Below the pieces are notes generated by a model. The model searched no databases. It was not told the origin of the DNA and was given only the letters and a program-made list of their open reading frames with translations. From Advenella mandrilli (GTDB taxonomy: Bacteria > Pseudomonadota > Gammaproteobacteria > Burkholderiales > Burkholderiaceae_B): DNA of 64,000 nt. The position numbers and the translations under genes are program-made. This document shows positions 26,525-35,135 of the stretch, piece by piece. The DNA is taken from the NCBI RefSeq assembly GCF_016595155.1, contig NZ_JAENGP010000008.1, positions 1 through 64,000 on the forward strand, read 5' to 3'. Within the stretch, counting starts at the first letter, position 1; every line of letters begins with the position of its first letter.

Positions 26525-28003
26525 ATGAAACGTTATGATTTGTTTATTAACGGAGAATACGTAAAACCGTCAACAGGAACCTGGTTTGAAAGCCAGAATC
26601 CTTTTACCGGTGAAGCATGGGCAGAAATTCCCCGATGTGATGAACGTGATGTTGAATTGGCGGTTCAGGCTGCCCATCAGGCATTGACGGTAGGGCCTTG
26701 GGCTGAGATGAGTGCCAGCCAGCGTGGGTTGCTCATTCATAGGCTTGGTGATTTGATTGCCCAAAATGCAGCACAACTGGCACAAACAGAAGTGAGGGAT
26801 AACGGCAAGCTGTATACGGAAATGTTAGGGCAATTGAATTACATACCACAATGGTTTTATTACTATGGGGGGATGGCAGACAAGATTCAGGGCGCGACCT
26901 TGCCAATGGATAAGAAGGGTTATTTTACTTATACCCGTCATGAACCGATTGGGGTGGTGGCTGCCATTACCCCATGGAATTCTCCGCTTTTATTAACCGC
27001 CTGGAAAATTGCGCCGGCTTTGGCAGCGGGTTGTACCATTGTGGTGAAACCATCTGAATTTACTTCGGCCTCTACCCTAGAATTTGCCGCACTTTTTGAG
27101 CAGGCCGGGTTTCCTGCCGGGGTTTTTAATGTAGTGACCGGTTTTGGCAAAGAAGTAGGAGGGTCTTTGGTTGAGCACCCGCTGGTTAATAAAGTTAGTT
27201 TTACCGGATCAGATGCAACCGGTAAATTAATTAACCAGCAGGCAGCCGGTAATTTAAAGCATGCCTCTATGGAGCTAGGTGGTAAGTCGGCCAATATTAT
27301 TTTTGAAGATGCTGATATTGAACAAGCAGTTTTTGGTGCTATTTCTGGTATTTTTGCGGCAACCGGGCAAACTTGCATAGCGGGTTCACGGCTGTTGGTG
27401 CAAGAAAATGTGTACGATACGGTAGTAGAAAAATTGCTGGAAATTGCCAAAACAGCCAAAATGGGTAACCCCATGGATGAGCAGACCCAGGTAGGTCCGG
27501 TAACAACCCCGGCACAATATCAGAAGATTCTGGATTATATTGATATTGCCAACAATGAAGGTGCCAAATTGTTATTGGGTGGTAAACCGGCAACCGGGCA
27601 GGAGTGCGGATCGGGGTGGTTTGTTGAGCCAACTATTTTTGGTGAGGTTCACAATGAAATGCGAATTGCCCAGGAAGAGGTGTTTGGTCCAGTATTGTCC
27701 ATTATCCGCTTCAAGGATGAAGCAGATGCCCTGAGCATTGCCAATGGTGTGCGCTTTGGTTTGGCCTCTGCCGTATGGACGACAGACATCGGCAAGGCCA
27801 TACGCATGTCCGAGAAACTCCAGGCGGGTACGGTATGGGTAAATACTTATCGGGCAGTTAGCTATTTAGCGCCTTTCGGTGGTTATAAAGACTCAGGTCT
27901 GGGAAGAGAAAACGGGCAGGATGCGGTTTTCGAGTTTCTTCAAACGAAAAGTGTCTGGATTAACAGTGGGGCGGTTGCCGGTAATCCTTTCGTCATGCGT
28001 TAA
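26525..28003 (+). CDS. NAD(P)-dependent aldehyde dehydrogenase
   Basis: A 492-residue aldehyde dehydrogenase. Key elements are ITPWNSPLLLTAWKIAPAL, VVKPSEFT for the cofactor, FTGSDATGK, the general base glutamate in MELGGKSANIIFED, the nucleophilic cysteine in AATGQTCIAGSRLLVQE, and EEVFGPVLSIIRF. AAAAAGGGGG lies just before the ATG. As the third gene after the split decarboxylase, it likely oxidises the aldehyde released there to a carboxylic acid. The family is broad and substrate identity is not determined. Confidence 0.92.
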   Translation: MKRYDLFINGEYVKPSTGTWFESQNPFTGEAWAEIPRCDERDVELAVQAAHQALTVGPWAEMSASQRGLLIHRLGDLIAQNAAQLAQTEVRDNGKLYTEMLGQLNYIPQWFYYYGGMADKIQGATLPMDKKGYFTYTRHEPIGVVAAITPWNSPLLLTAWKIAPALAAGCTIVVKPSEFTSASTLEFAALFEQAGFPAGVFNVVTGFGKEVGGSLVEHPLVNKVSFTGSDATGKLINQQAAGNLKHASMELGGKSANIIFEDADIEQAVFGAISGIFAATGQTCIAGSRLLVQENVYDTVVEKLLEIAKTAKMGNPMDEQTQVGPVTTPAQYQKILDYIDIANNEGAKLLLGGKPATGQECGSGWFVEPTIFGEVHNEMRIAQEEVFGPVLSIIRFKDEADALSIANGVRFGLASAVWTTDIGKAIRMSEKLQAGTVWVNTYRAVSYLAPFGGYKDSGLGRENGQDAVFEFLQTKSVWINSGAVAGNPFVMR

Positions 28004-28109
28004 TTCAATGTTCAAATAAGGGGAAACAGGTGTTTCTTATGTTAAGCAGCTTGTTTTGTCATAAATAACATCTATCATATAACCCTGTTTCCAATATTGA
28101 AAAAATAGC

Positions 28110-29318
28110 ATGTCCAATTCACCTGTACCGGACCGTAGCCCATGGGTGGTATTCCTTGTTTTTTTGAAACTGGGCCTGACTTCATTTGGCGGACCCGTGG
28201 CGCATTTGGGGTATTTTCGGGAAGAGTTTGTGGTTAAGCAACGCTGGCTGGGTGATCGTACTTATGCTGATCTGGTATCACTATGCCAATTTTTGCCGGG
28301 TCCCACCAGTAGCCAGATTGGAATGGCATTGGGTTTGTCCCGGGCCGGGTATGCGGGCGCCTTCGCTGCCTGGGCCGGCTTTACCTTGCCATCGGCCATT
28401 GCCCTGATTCTGTTTGCCTTGGGCATAGCCAATTATGGGGATGTCATTGATCATGGTCTGCTGCAAGGGTTGAAGGTGGTTGCGGTTGCCATTGTGGCGC
28501 GGGCGGTGTGGGGCATGGCCCGTCATCTTTGTCCTGATGCCTTACGCATAACATTAATGATGATAGCAGCTTGCCTGGTATTGCTGGTCCCCTTGGTGTG
28601 GATGCCGGTAACCGTGATTGCAGCCGGTGGGGTAGCGGGAAGGCTGTTATTCACACCCCAAGCGGTTAAGGTGCATGAGGCCTTGCCTGTTATGGCGGTA
28701 ACAAAAAAGGCCGGTGCGATATGGCTGGGTATTTTTGCAGGCTTGCTGCTGGCTTTGCCGTTACTGGTGAACGTATTTCCCAATCAGGCCATGGCTATGT
28801 TTGATGCCTTTTATCGTGCCGGTTCGCTGGTTTTTGGGGGCGGGCATGTGGTTTTGCCTTTGTTGCAGGCAGAAGTGGTGCCTTCTGGTTGGGTTGGCAA
28901 TGATGCTTTTCTGGCCGGTTATGGGGCCACACAGGCAGTGCCTGGTCCCTTGTTTACCTTCGCGGCATTTTTAGGGGCGGCCATGAATCAGGCACCTAAT
29001 GGCTGGATCGGAGGGATGTTGAGTCTGGTCGCCATTTTCCTGCCTTCTTTCCTGCTGATTGCGGGTGCTTTGCCATTTTGGGAACAACTGCGTCGTAATG
29101 GGGGTATGCAGGCGGCGCTTATGGGTATTAATGCGGCAGTGGTTGGCTTGTTGCTTGCCGCTTTGTATGATCCTATCTGGACCAGTGCCATTCTTGACTC
29201 ACAAGATTTTTGTTTGGCTTTGCTGGGTTTTGTTGCACTGGTTTTCTGGAAACTACCCCCTTGGCTGGTGGTGGCCGGCAGCGGCTTGATAGGCTGGGTT
29301 TTGGGGGTTGTGTTATAG
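28110..29318 (+). CDS. chrA: Chromate transporter, CHR family (two-domain ChrA)
   Basis: A 402-residue membrane protein with two homologous halves, as in long-chain CHR transporters. The first half has LKLGLTSFGGPVAHLGYF and CQFLPGPTSSQIGMALG. The second repeats the pattern with FYRAGSLVFGGGHVVLPLL and YGATQAVPGPLFTFAAFLG. ChrA exports chromate driven by the proton gradient and can confer resistance, though many CHR members have no tested role. It stands alone, about 110 bases after the aldehyde dehydrogenase, with no chrB regulator nearby. Confidence 0.9.
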   Translation: MSNSPVPDRSPWVVFLVFLKLGLTSFGGPVAHLGYFREEFVVKQRWLGDRTYADLVSLCQFLPGPTSSQIGMALGLSRAGYAGAFAAWAGFTLPSAIALILFALGIANYGDVIDHGLLQGLKVVAVAIVARAVWGMARHLCPDALRITLMMIAACLVLLVPLVWMPVTVIAAGGVAGRLLFTPQAVKVHEALPVMAVTKKAGAIWLGIFAGLLLALPLLVNVFPNQAMAMFDAFYRAGSLVFGGGHVVLPLLQAEVVPSGWVGNDAFLAGYGATQAVPGPLFTFAAFLGAAMNQAPNGWIGGMLSLVAIFLPSFLLIAGALPFWEQLRRNGGMQAALMGINAAVVGLLLAALYDPIWTSAILDSQDFCLALLGFVALVFWKLPPWLVVAGSGLIGWVLGVVL

Positions 29319-29403
29319 AGGGACTGATAAAAGAGGGCAGAGATTCATAGCCAGCTAGCGGTTTACAGAAATGATTGAGCATAAGAAAGCAGTGCTGGCG
29401 TTG

Positions 29404-30342
29404 TTAACTTACCCAGATAAACCGGTCTCGCAGCAATTCGGTTTCCCCCTGCCACCGATAGGCACATAACTTTCCCTTGGTGACAGATTTTGTATTTCTG
29501 GCTGCAATACTGTAGTCAAGACAGGCAATATAGGGGGTAAGCGGTTCAGGTTCTCCGGTCATCCAGTAATGACCTACAAACAGGGGTTTATCTTCCTGAT
29601 AGCCAGGTACAACGTCATCAGGTACGGGAATATGGGGGATTTGCTCAATGGCACTGGGCGGAACCATAGCAAGGTCACGGTAGGTCAGTCCATTCAGTTC
29701 CCACCATTGGGCACGGATTTCATTGCGGAAATTGCCATCCTTGTCATCAAAGCCATAACCCGAAGGCAGTTCTATATTCAGGCCTTTCAGCACTGTTTCC
29801 AACGCCTCGAAGGTTTCTGTTCCTTTTGCACTAAGCATTGGCCAGGCCTGCGGTTGAATGCGGTTCTGGCTATCCAGAAAAGGGGCCAGTATTTTCAATG
29901 AGGGTTGATGCCAGCAGGCATGAATGACCCTAAAACCCGGAAACTCCAGAAAGAGTGGCAGGGTAGCAAACCAGGTGGTAATTTCGGTATGCAGGCAGGA
30001 GCCTTCAACAATCTGTTCCAAAAATGCCTGATGTTGTCGTAAATATCTTTCGGTATGGGGGCGAAGAAACTCGCCTGGTTTGTCGGGGTTGGGCATTGTC
30101 CAGGCAACCGCGTTAAATTCATGATTGCCCATAACTGCTAGTGCAGCATTATTCTCTACCATGGCTTTGGCTATCAGGACAGTTTCCACCTGTTCGGGAC
30201 CCCGGTCGATAAAATCACCCAAAAAAATGACTTTACGTTTGGGGTGTTGCCAAAAGCCGTTTTTTTCGGTGTAGCCCAGCTTTGCAAGCAGTTGCTTTAG
30301 GGGTTGGGCATAGCCGTGAATATCACCAATCAGATCGTACAT
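29404..30342 (-). CDS. Metallophosphoesterase, PPP-type (serine/threonine phosphatase-like)
   Basis: A 312-residue protein with the three phosphoesterase blocks of the PPP family: GDIHG at residues 6-10, VIFLGDFIDRGPEQ at about 40-53 and AVMGNHEFNA at about 94-103. A further histidine lies in IHACWHQPSL and another in LFVGHYWMTG. Bacterial relatives include PrpE/ApaH-like proteins acting on phosphoproteins or dinucleotide polyphosphates; the substrate here is unknown. It is monocistronic on the minus strand. Confidence 0.85.
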   Translation of the reverse strand: MYDLIGDIHGYAQPLKQLLAKLGYTEKNGFWQHPKRKVIFLGDFIDRGPEQVETVLIAKAMVENNAALAVMGNHEFNAVAWTMPNPDKPGEFLRPHTERYLRQHQAFLEQIVEGSCLHTEITTWFATLPLFLEFPGFRVIHACWHQPSLKILAPFLDSQNRIQPQAWPMLSAKGTETFEALETVLKGLNIELPSGYGFDDKDGNFRNEIRAQWWELNGLTYRDLAMVPPSAIEQIPHIPVPDDVVPGYQEDKPLFVGHYWMTGEPEPLTPYIACLDYSIAARNTKSVTKGKLCAYRWQGETELLRDRFIWVS

Positions 30343-30639
30343 GTTAAGGTTTTTTTAGAAGCATTTTTGTAAGTTTTTGATGGAATCTGATTATATTTTT
30401 TATTAGTGGTACGAAAAAGAGTTACCAGAAATGTTATCAATTTTTTATGTGAGCAGCTTGTGTAGTGTGGGTTGACCATATTTATCGGTTTAAAAACAGC
30501 ATGTTATTTTAATTACGTTACCGGTTTATGACCAGTAACGCATGAGTAATTTCTACGTTAGAGATTTCTTTAAATGTTTATTCATTGAAAACGGATGCAC
30601 AGATCAGATGTAATGAAAGGTGTGGAATATATATACCGA
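30343..30639. other. Intergenic stretch with one hairpin, otherwise nothing recognised
   Basis: This 297-base gap is AT-rich. The only structure seen is CGTTACCGGT (30516-30525) facing ACCAGTAACG (30531-30540), a ten-base stem with one mismatch and a five-base loop. No T-run follows it, so it is at best a weak terminator for the oxygenase gene. The promoter of the phosphatase gene should lie near 30350-30430. Confidence 0.5.
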
Positions 30640-31269
30640 TCAGGCGGCCAGATCAAAAAGTTTTTCATCATCCCTGAACCAACCGGTTATGCTCCAGCGG
30701 GGCTTTTGGCAGGGCAAGACTTCGTGTTCAATCAGGTCGCTTCGGAAAATAACCGTCCTGCCGGCAATGGGCAGTATACGATTGATTTCTTGCTTGGGAT
30801 TTTCCGGATCATACAATACTAATTCTCCACCGTCTGCCTCGGTCCATTCAGGGTTCAGGTAACTCACCAAGGTGATTTTTCTGAATGCGGTATTTTTGTG
30901 TTGGTCCAGATGACGGATATAACCGGTGCCAGAAGCATAGCGGGCATAGTGCAATTCCATGTGTTTCAGACCCAGAAAAAAATACCGGTTTAATGCTTGT
31001 TGCATCAAACCGGTTAATTGAAACATTTCCTGGCTGGCTGGATATTGGCTTTCTGGTTCAAGCCAAAGGATAGCATCACCACGAATGGATGTTATCCGTG
31101 TCAGTTGCTGTTCGCGTCCAATACGGGCATCATGGAACTGGCCTTGTTCCCAGCGCTGCTGTCCCTCTGTAAATAGACGGTGTGTCAGGTCAGTCGGGAT
31201 AAGCCCGTCGCAAATAGCCCAGCCCTGGGTTTCCAGTGCTGATAAAATATTATTTATTGCATTCATCAT
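30640..31269 (-). CDS. 2-oxoglutarate/Fe(II)-dependent oxygenase
   Basis: A 209-residue protein of the 2OG-Fe(II) oxygenase (prolyl-4-hydroxylase-like) fold. The metal triad is His and Asp in RHLDQHKNTAFRK plus a distal His in DLIEHEVLPC. The 2-oxoglutarate-binding arginine is in KPRWSITGWFR. VSYLNPEWTEADGGELVLYD is typical of the family. An ATG at 31314 opens the frame further, but the segment from 31269 (MMNAINN) is a more natural N-terminus; no strong ribosome site supports either. Substrate unknown, possibly a protein side chain. Confidence 0.82.
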   Translation of the reverse strand: MMNAINNILSALETQGWAICDGLIPTDLTHRLFTEGQQRWEQGQFHDARIGREQQLTRITSIRGDAILWLEPESQYPASQEMFQLTGLMQQALNRYFFLGLKHMELHYARYASGTGYIRHLDQHKNTAFRKITLVSYLNPEWTEADGGELVLYDPENPKQEINRILPIAGRTVIFRSDLIEHEVLPCQKPRWSITGWFRDDEKLFDLAA

Positions 31270-31547
31270 GAAGCTTCTATAAAAACAAGATCGACTCGTA
31301 TCGCAATCTCCCAAGGCGTTGTTGATTAACCGGTATGACCGTTATTTTGTTAGTGTTTTTTTTACTAAAAACAAGAATAAGCATAAATCCGGAAAGTGAT
31401 TTTATATGGACTTGAACAGGCTGTACAGAAATTTTTTAAACAACAATACGCAGATGTAACGAAGCAAATTTTGGACCCAAAATAAATTTATTTTTGGTTT
31501 TAATTCAGATGGGCATGTTTACAGTTATATTGACCAAAAAGGAAGTG

Positions 31548-31979
31548 ATGAAAATGAATGCGAAAAAATGGCTTGCCATATTGTTGCTATGGCCATGTCT
31601 AGGTAGTGCTCAAGCAGTATCAGAAAAAACCAAAGAGATGGTTTTTATGGCTTCTTTTGATTATTATTTTTTGCATGAGTTTTGTGCTGCCCTTGACTCA
31701 ACGCTTTCAGCAAGTAATCTTGAACAAAAAATGCAGGATGACGTCCGGCAAATTTTACAGTTAAACAAACAAAAAGCAGACATTTTTGTGGGCGATTTTA
31801 TTAGCAGTTATACTGAATTTGTTTCAGATAATGATGAATATGGGCAGGCAATTTCCCATCGGGTTGAGCAGTTCAATGCGATTAATCATACGGCTAAACA
31901 GGATAGTTGCCTTTCTATGAAGCAAGACAGAGGCATGCGGTTTCAGGAAGCACTTAAGCAATTAAGATCAGAGTTGTAG
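31548..31979 (+). CDS. Small secreted protein of unknown function
   Basis: A roughly 143-residue protein that I do not recognise. It begins with a clear signal peptide (MKMNAKKWLAILLLWPCLGSAQA) after an AAGGAAG ribosome site; either the ATG at 31548 or that at 31554 could be used. The mature part is mostly helical in appearance and contains two cysteines (HEFCAALDS and KQDSCLSMKQ) that may form a disulfide in the periplasm. It sits alone on the plus strand between the oxygenase and nucleosidase genes. Confidence 0.6.
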   Translation: MKMNAKKWLAILLLWPCLGSAQAVSEKTKEMVFMASFDYYFLHEFCAALDSTLSASNLEQKMQDDVRQILQLNKQKADIFVGDFISSYTEFVSDNDEYGQAISHRVEQFNAINHTAKQDSCLSMKQDRGMRFQEALKQLRSEL

Positions 31980-32032
31980 CTTGTGGAAATAACTAGTATT
32001 TTCACAAGGCCGGTTGTCCTTAGGGGCATAAT

Positions 32033-32797
32033 TTAATCCAGGGGGGCGCTTAAGAATCGTCTCAAAATGCCGGCTGAATAAAATCGGGCAACTTGCTCCA
32101 GGAAAGCATTAAAGTCAATGTGTGCAGAGCCATCAGCCTGGTCGGATATAATCCGTGCGATGGCAAAGGGCACTGCATATTCATAACAAATCTGTGCAAC
32201 CGATGCGCCTTCCATTTCCACGCACAAGGCAGCGGGCAAGTCCTGCTGTAATTGTATGGAATGGTTGGCATCACTCACAAAACAATCTCCGCTAATGATC
32301 ATGCCGATATGGCATTGGGGCTGGTGAAGATTGAATGCATCCCGGGAAGTGGCATCAATGTCTATCTTCAGGTCTTGATAAATGTAATCTTGTGCGCATT
32401 GTTGCAGTTGTGCTGAAAGCTTGGTGTCAGCGTCAAAATGGCTCATGCCTAATAAAGGAATTTCATAGCGGGGGAAAAGAGGGCTGGCGTTAAAATCGTA
32501 TTGTAGTAATTGAGTTGCCACCACTACATCACCCACCTTGACCTGTTGATTGATGCTGCCGGCAACCCCGGTAAAAAGTATAGAACTTGCCTTGAATTCC
32601 CGGATAAGCGTTACGGCTGTCGCTGCTGCGGCAACCTTGCCGATTCGGGACAGCACCACGATACAGGAGCGCCCCATTAGTGTGCCTTCGTGGTAGTCAC
32701 GTTGGCCAATACGATGAGTTTTTATATTTGGCCCCATAGCCTGTAAAAGACTCGCGATTTCCTGGTGCAGGGCGGCAATAATTCCGAGAACAGACAT
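32033..32797 (-). CDS. mtnN: 5'-methylthioadenosine/S-adenosylhomocysteine nucleosidase
   Basis: A 254-residue purine nucleosidase that hydrolyses methylthioadenosine and S-adenosylhomocysteine to adenine plus the thio-sugar, in methyl-cycle recycling and AI-2 precursor formation. Visible are GIIAALHQEIASLL at the start, VVLSRIGKVAAAATAVTLI, FTGVAGSINQQVKVGDVVVA, the glutamates in CVEMEGASVAQICYEY and ISDQADGSAHIDF with the catalytic aspartate. Length is slightly above the usual 230. It stands alone on the minus strand. Confidence 0.92.
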   Translation of the reverse strand: MSVLGIIAALHQEIASLLQAMGPNIKTHRIGQRDYHEGTLMGRSCIVVLSRIGKVAAAATAVTLIREFKASSILFTGVAGSINQQVKVGDVVVATQLLQYDFNASPLFPRYEIPLLGMSHFDADTKLSAQLQQCAQDYIYQDLKIDIDATSRDAFNLHQPQCHIGMIISGDCFVSDANHSIQLQQDLPAALCVEMEGASVAQICYEYAVPFAIARIISDQADGSAHIDFNAFLEQVARFYSAGILRRFLSAPLD

Positions 32798-32885
32798 GTT
32801 TTAACGTGGTGGAAATTTGAACAAGCTGATATTGTAATGCAATCCAGTCGGCCTGATTGGTAATCAGGCCGACTGTAAGTCAGGG

Positions 32886-33077
32886 TTATTCTGTGCCTTT
32901 CTCATGTTTGGGAACCCATTTGCCGTTTGCGTCTTGTACAACTTCAATCAGCCCCTCGATAGGGTTGCTAAGGGAACCCTCCCACATGGGTTTTGATGCG
33001 ACCCAGTGTTGAAGTGAATGGACTTCGCCAGTGTCGGGGTCCATCAACATTAGTCTTTGCTCTTTTTCCTTTTCCAT
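32886..33077 (-). CDS. Small conserved-looking protein of unknown function
   Basis: A 63-residue hydrophilic protein that I do not recognise. The ribosome site is excellent: CGGAGG six bases before the ATG, which supports a real gene. The sequence holds LMDPDTGEVHSLQHWVASKP and VVQDANGKWVPKHEKG, both suggesting beta-hairpin turns. No signal peptide or membrane segment is seen. It lies between rho and mtnN, about 210 bases from the rho terminator side. Confidence 0.55.
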   Translation of the reverse strand: MEKEKEQRLMLMDPDTGEVHSLQHWVASKPMWEGSLSNPIEGLIEVVQDANGKWVPKHEKGTE

Positions 33078-33236
33078 CTTTACCTCCGGTAGTGGTGCAA
33101 TACGAAAACTGCCTGAGCTGAAATAAATTATTGTTATTAACGTTTATGTTTTACATAAAGCATAACGTATTGTTTATCACAATACAAATATCTGACATAT
33201 GCTTGTTGTTATAACAGGATAAAAAAATCTCATTAA

Positions 33237-33270
33237 CAAAAAAAGCCTGTTTTTAAACAGGCTTTTTTTG
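33237..33270. terminator. Bidirectional rho-independent terminator downstream of rho
   Basis: AGCCTGTTT (33244-33252) pairs with AAACAGGCT (33255-33263), flanked by seven A on the left and seven T on the right. It lies about 20 bases beyond the rho stop codon on the minus strand. Confidence 0.9.
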
Positions 33271-33288
33271 TTTACTTGATGAGCTAAA

Positions 33289-34545
33289 TTATTTTTTCAT
33301 CATGTCGAAAAACTGGTCATTGTTTTTCGTTGCGCGGATTTTATCCATAATGAATTCCATGGATTCAACTTCATCCATTTCATGAATAAATTTGCGTAGA
33401 ACCCATACTTTTTGCAGGGTTTCGGGTTTCATGAGCAACTCTTCGCGGCGTGTGCCGGTTTTGTTCAGGTTGATGGCAGGGTACAGGCGTTTTTCGGCCA
33501 GGCGACGTTCAAGGTGAACCTCGGAGTTACCGGTACCTTTAAATTCTTCGTAAATCACTTCGTCCATGCGGCTGCCGGTTTCAATTAAGGCAGTACCAAT
33601 AATGGTTAGTGAACCGCCTTCTTCAAGGTTGCGTGCGGCGCCAAAGAAACGTTTGGGGCGTTGCAGGGCATTGGCATCGACACCGCCGGTTAAAACTTTG
33701 CCAGAAGCCGGTACAACCGTATTGTAGGCACGGGCCAGACGGGTAATTGAGTCCAGTAAAATGACGACGTCTTTTTTCAGTTCAACCAGGCGCTTGGCCT
33801 TTTCAATGACCATTTCGGCAACCTGTACGTGACGGGTTGCAGGTTCATCGAATGTAGAGGCTACCACTTCTCCGCGAACAGTGCGTTGCATTTCGGTAAC
33901 TTCTTCAGGGCGTTCATCAACCAGCAGCACAATTAAGACTGCATCTGGATAGTTAGCCGAGATGGAATGCGCAATGTGCTGCATCATGACGGTTTTACCG
34001 GATTTGGGGCTGGCTACAATTAAAGCGCGCTGGCCTTTGCCCATGGGGGAAAAAATATCCAGAATACGGCCGGTGTAATTTTCTTCGCTTTTGATGTCAC
34101 GCTCGAAAAGCATTGGCTTGTTTGGATGCAAGGGCGTGAGGTTTTCGAACATAATGCGGTGTTTCATCAGTTCTGGGGCTACACCGTTTACTTTCTCTAC
34201 TTTGACTAATGCAAAATAACGCTCTCCGTCTTTGGGAACGCGAACTTCACCTTCGATGGAATCGCCAGTATGCAGGTTGAAGCGGCGAATTTGCGAAGGG
34301 GAAATATAAATATCGTCTGTGCTGGCCAGATAGGAAGTTTCTGGGGAACGCAGGAAACCAAAACCATCAGGAAGAACCTCGAGGACACCATCACCGAAAA
34401 TTTGTTCACCTTGTTTTGCCCGTCGTTTCATGATGGCAAACATGAGTTCTTGTTTGCGAAACCGGTTTGCGTTGTCTATTTCCAGGGTGGCTGCCATTTC
34501 AAGCAGCTGCGACACATGCAGTGCCTTGAGTTCATTAAGATGCAT
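33289..34545 (-). CDS. rho: Transcription termination factor Rho
   Basis: A 418-residue hexameric RNA-dependent ATPase that ends transcription of untranslated RNA. The N-terminal helical and cold-shock RNA-binding domain has [21 protein letters not shown] and [13 protein letters not shown]. The Walker A is [14 protein letters not shown], Walker B is [13 protein letters not shown], and the secondary RNA-binding Q-loop is [24 protein letters not shown]. Length and motifs are standard for the family. It lies downstream of trxA with an 86-base gap, an arrangement common in proteobacteria, and ends in a strong terminator. Confidence 0.98.
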   Translation of the reverse strand: MHLNELKALHVSQLLEMAATLEIDNANRFRKQELMFAIMKRRAKQGEQIFGDGVLEVLPDGFGFLRSPETSYLASTDDIYISPSQIRRFNLHTGDSIEGEVRVPKDGERYFALVKVEKVNGVAPELMKHRIMFENLTPLHPNKPMLFERDIKSEENYTGRILDIFSPMGKGQRALIVASPKSGKTVMMQHIAHSISANYPDAVLIVLLVDERPEEVTEMQRTVRGEVVASTFDEPATRHVQVAEMVIEKAKRLVELKKDVVILLDSITRLARAYNTVVPASGKVLTGGVDANALQRPKRFFGAARNLEEGGSLTIIGTALIETGSRMDEVIYEEFKGTGNSEVHLERRLAEKRLYPAINLNKTGTRREELLMKPETLQKVWVLRKFIHEMDEVESMEFIMDKIRATKNNDQFFDMMKK

Positions 34546-34631
34546 TATTTTTAATAAGAATAAATTAGAGAATGAGAAAATTGGCGGGCTACGGATGAGC
34601 CCGCGCGACGAATGTAATAAGCTGGGTGGTT

Positions 34632-34958
34632 TTAGAGGGCGCTATCGATAAAGCTGGTAAGCTGTGCCTTGTTAACGGCACCTACTTTGGTGGCAACGGC
34701 TTCACCGTTCTTGAAAACCATTAGGGTAGGAATGCCGCGGATGCCAAATTGCGCCGCAACTTCAGGATGATCCTGAACGTCTACCTTGACGACTTGCAAA
34801 CGCCCTTCGTATTCTTTGGCAACCTCTTCAAGGACAGGTGCAATGGCTTTACAGGGACCACACCAAGGGGCCCAGTAGTCAACCAGTACGGGTTTGTCAG
34901 ACTTGAGAACATCAGCGTTAAAGCTGGATTCAGTCGCGTGTTTGATAGTATCGCTCAT
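34632..34958 (-). CDS. trxA: Thioredoxin
   Basis: A 108-residue cytosolic thiol-disulfide reductant. The active site [17 protein letters not shown] is intact, followed by [29 protein letters not shown] with the conserved cis-proline. It supplies electrons for ribonucleotide reductase, PAPS and methionine sulfoxide reduction after recharging by thioredoxin reductase. It lies directly upstream of rho on the same strand. Confidence 0.97.
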   Translation of the reverse strand: MSDTIKHATESSFNADVLKSDKPVLVDYWAPWCGPCKAIAPVLEEVAKEYEGRLQVVKVDVQDHPEVAAQFGIRGIPTLMVFKNGEAVATKVGAVNKAQLTSFIDSAL

Positions 34959-35135
34959 ACGAATTAAATTTTATATTGGTGAAATTGGAGTAGCCAAGTA
35001 CACTGGAGCCGGAAGACTATCCGCTTGTTTCAGGAACACAATGTGTACTGCCATTAACGTAAGAATAACATTTATATCCAGAGATTGTATGAAAATGCCT
35101 GAAAGGCACGACAAAATCACCAATCAGACTTTAAA

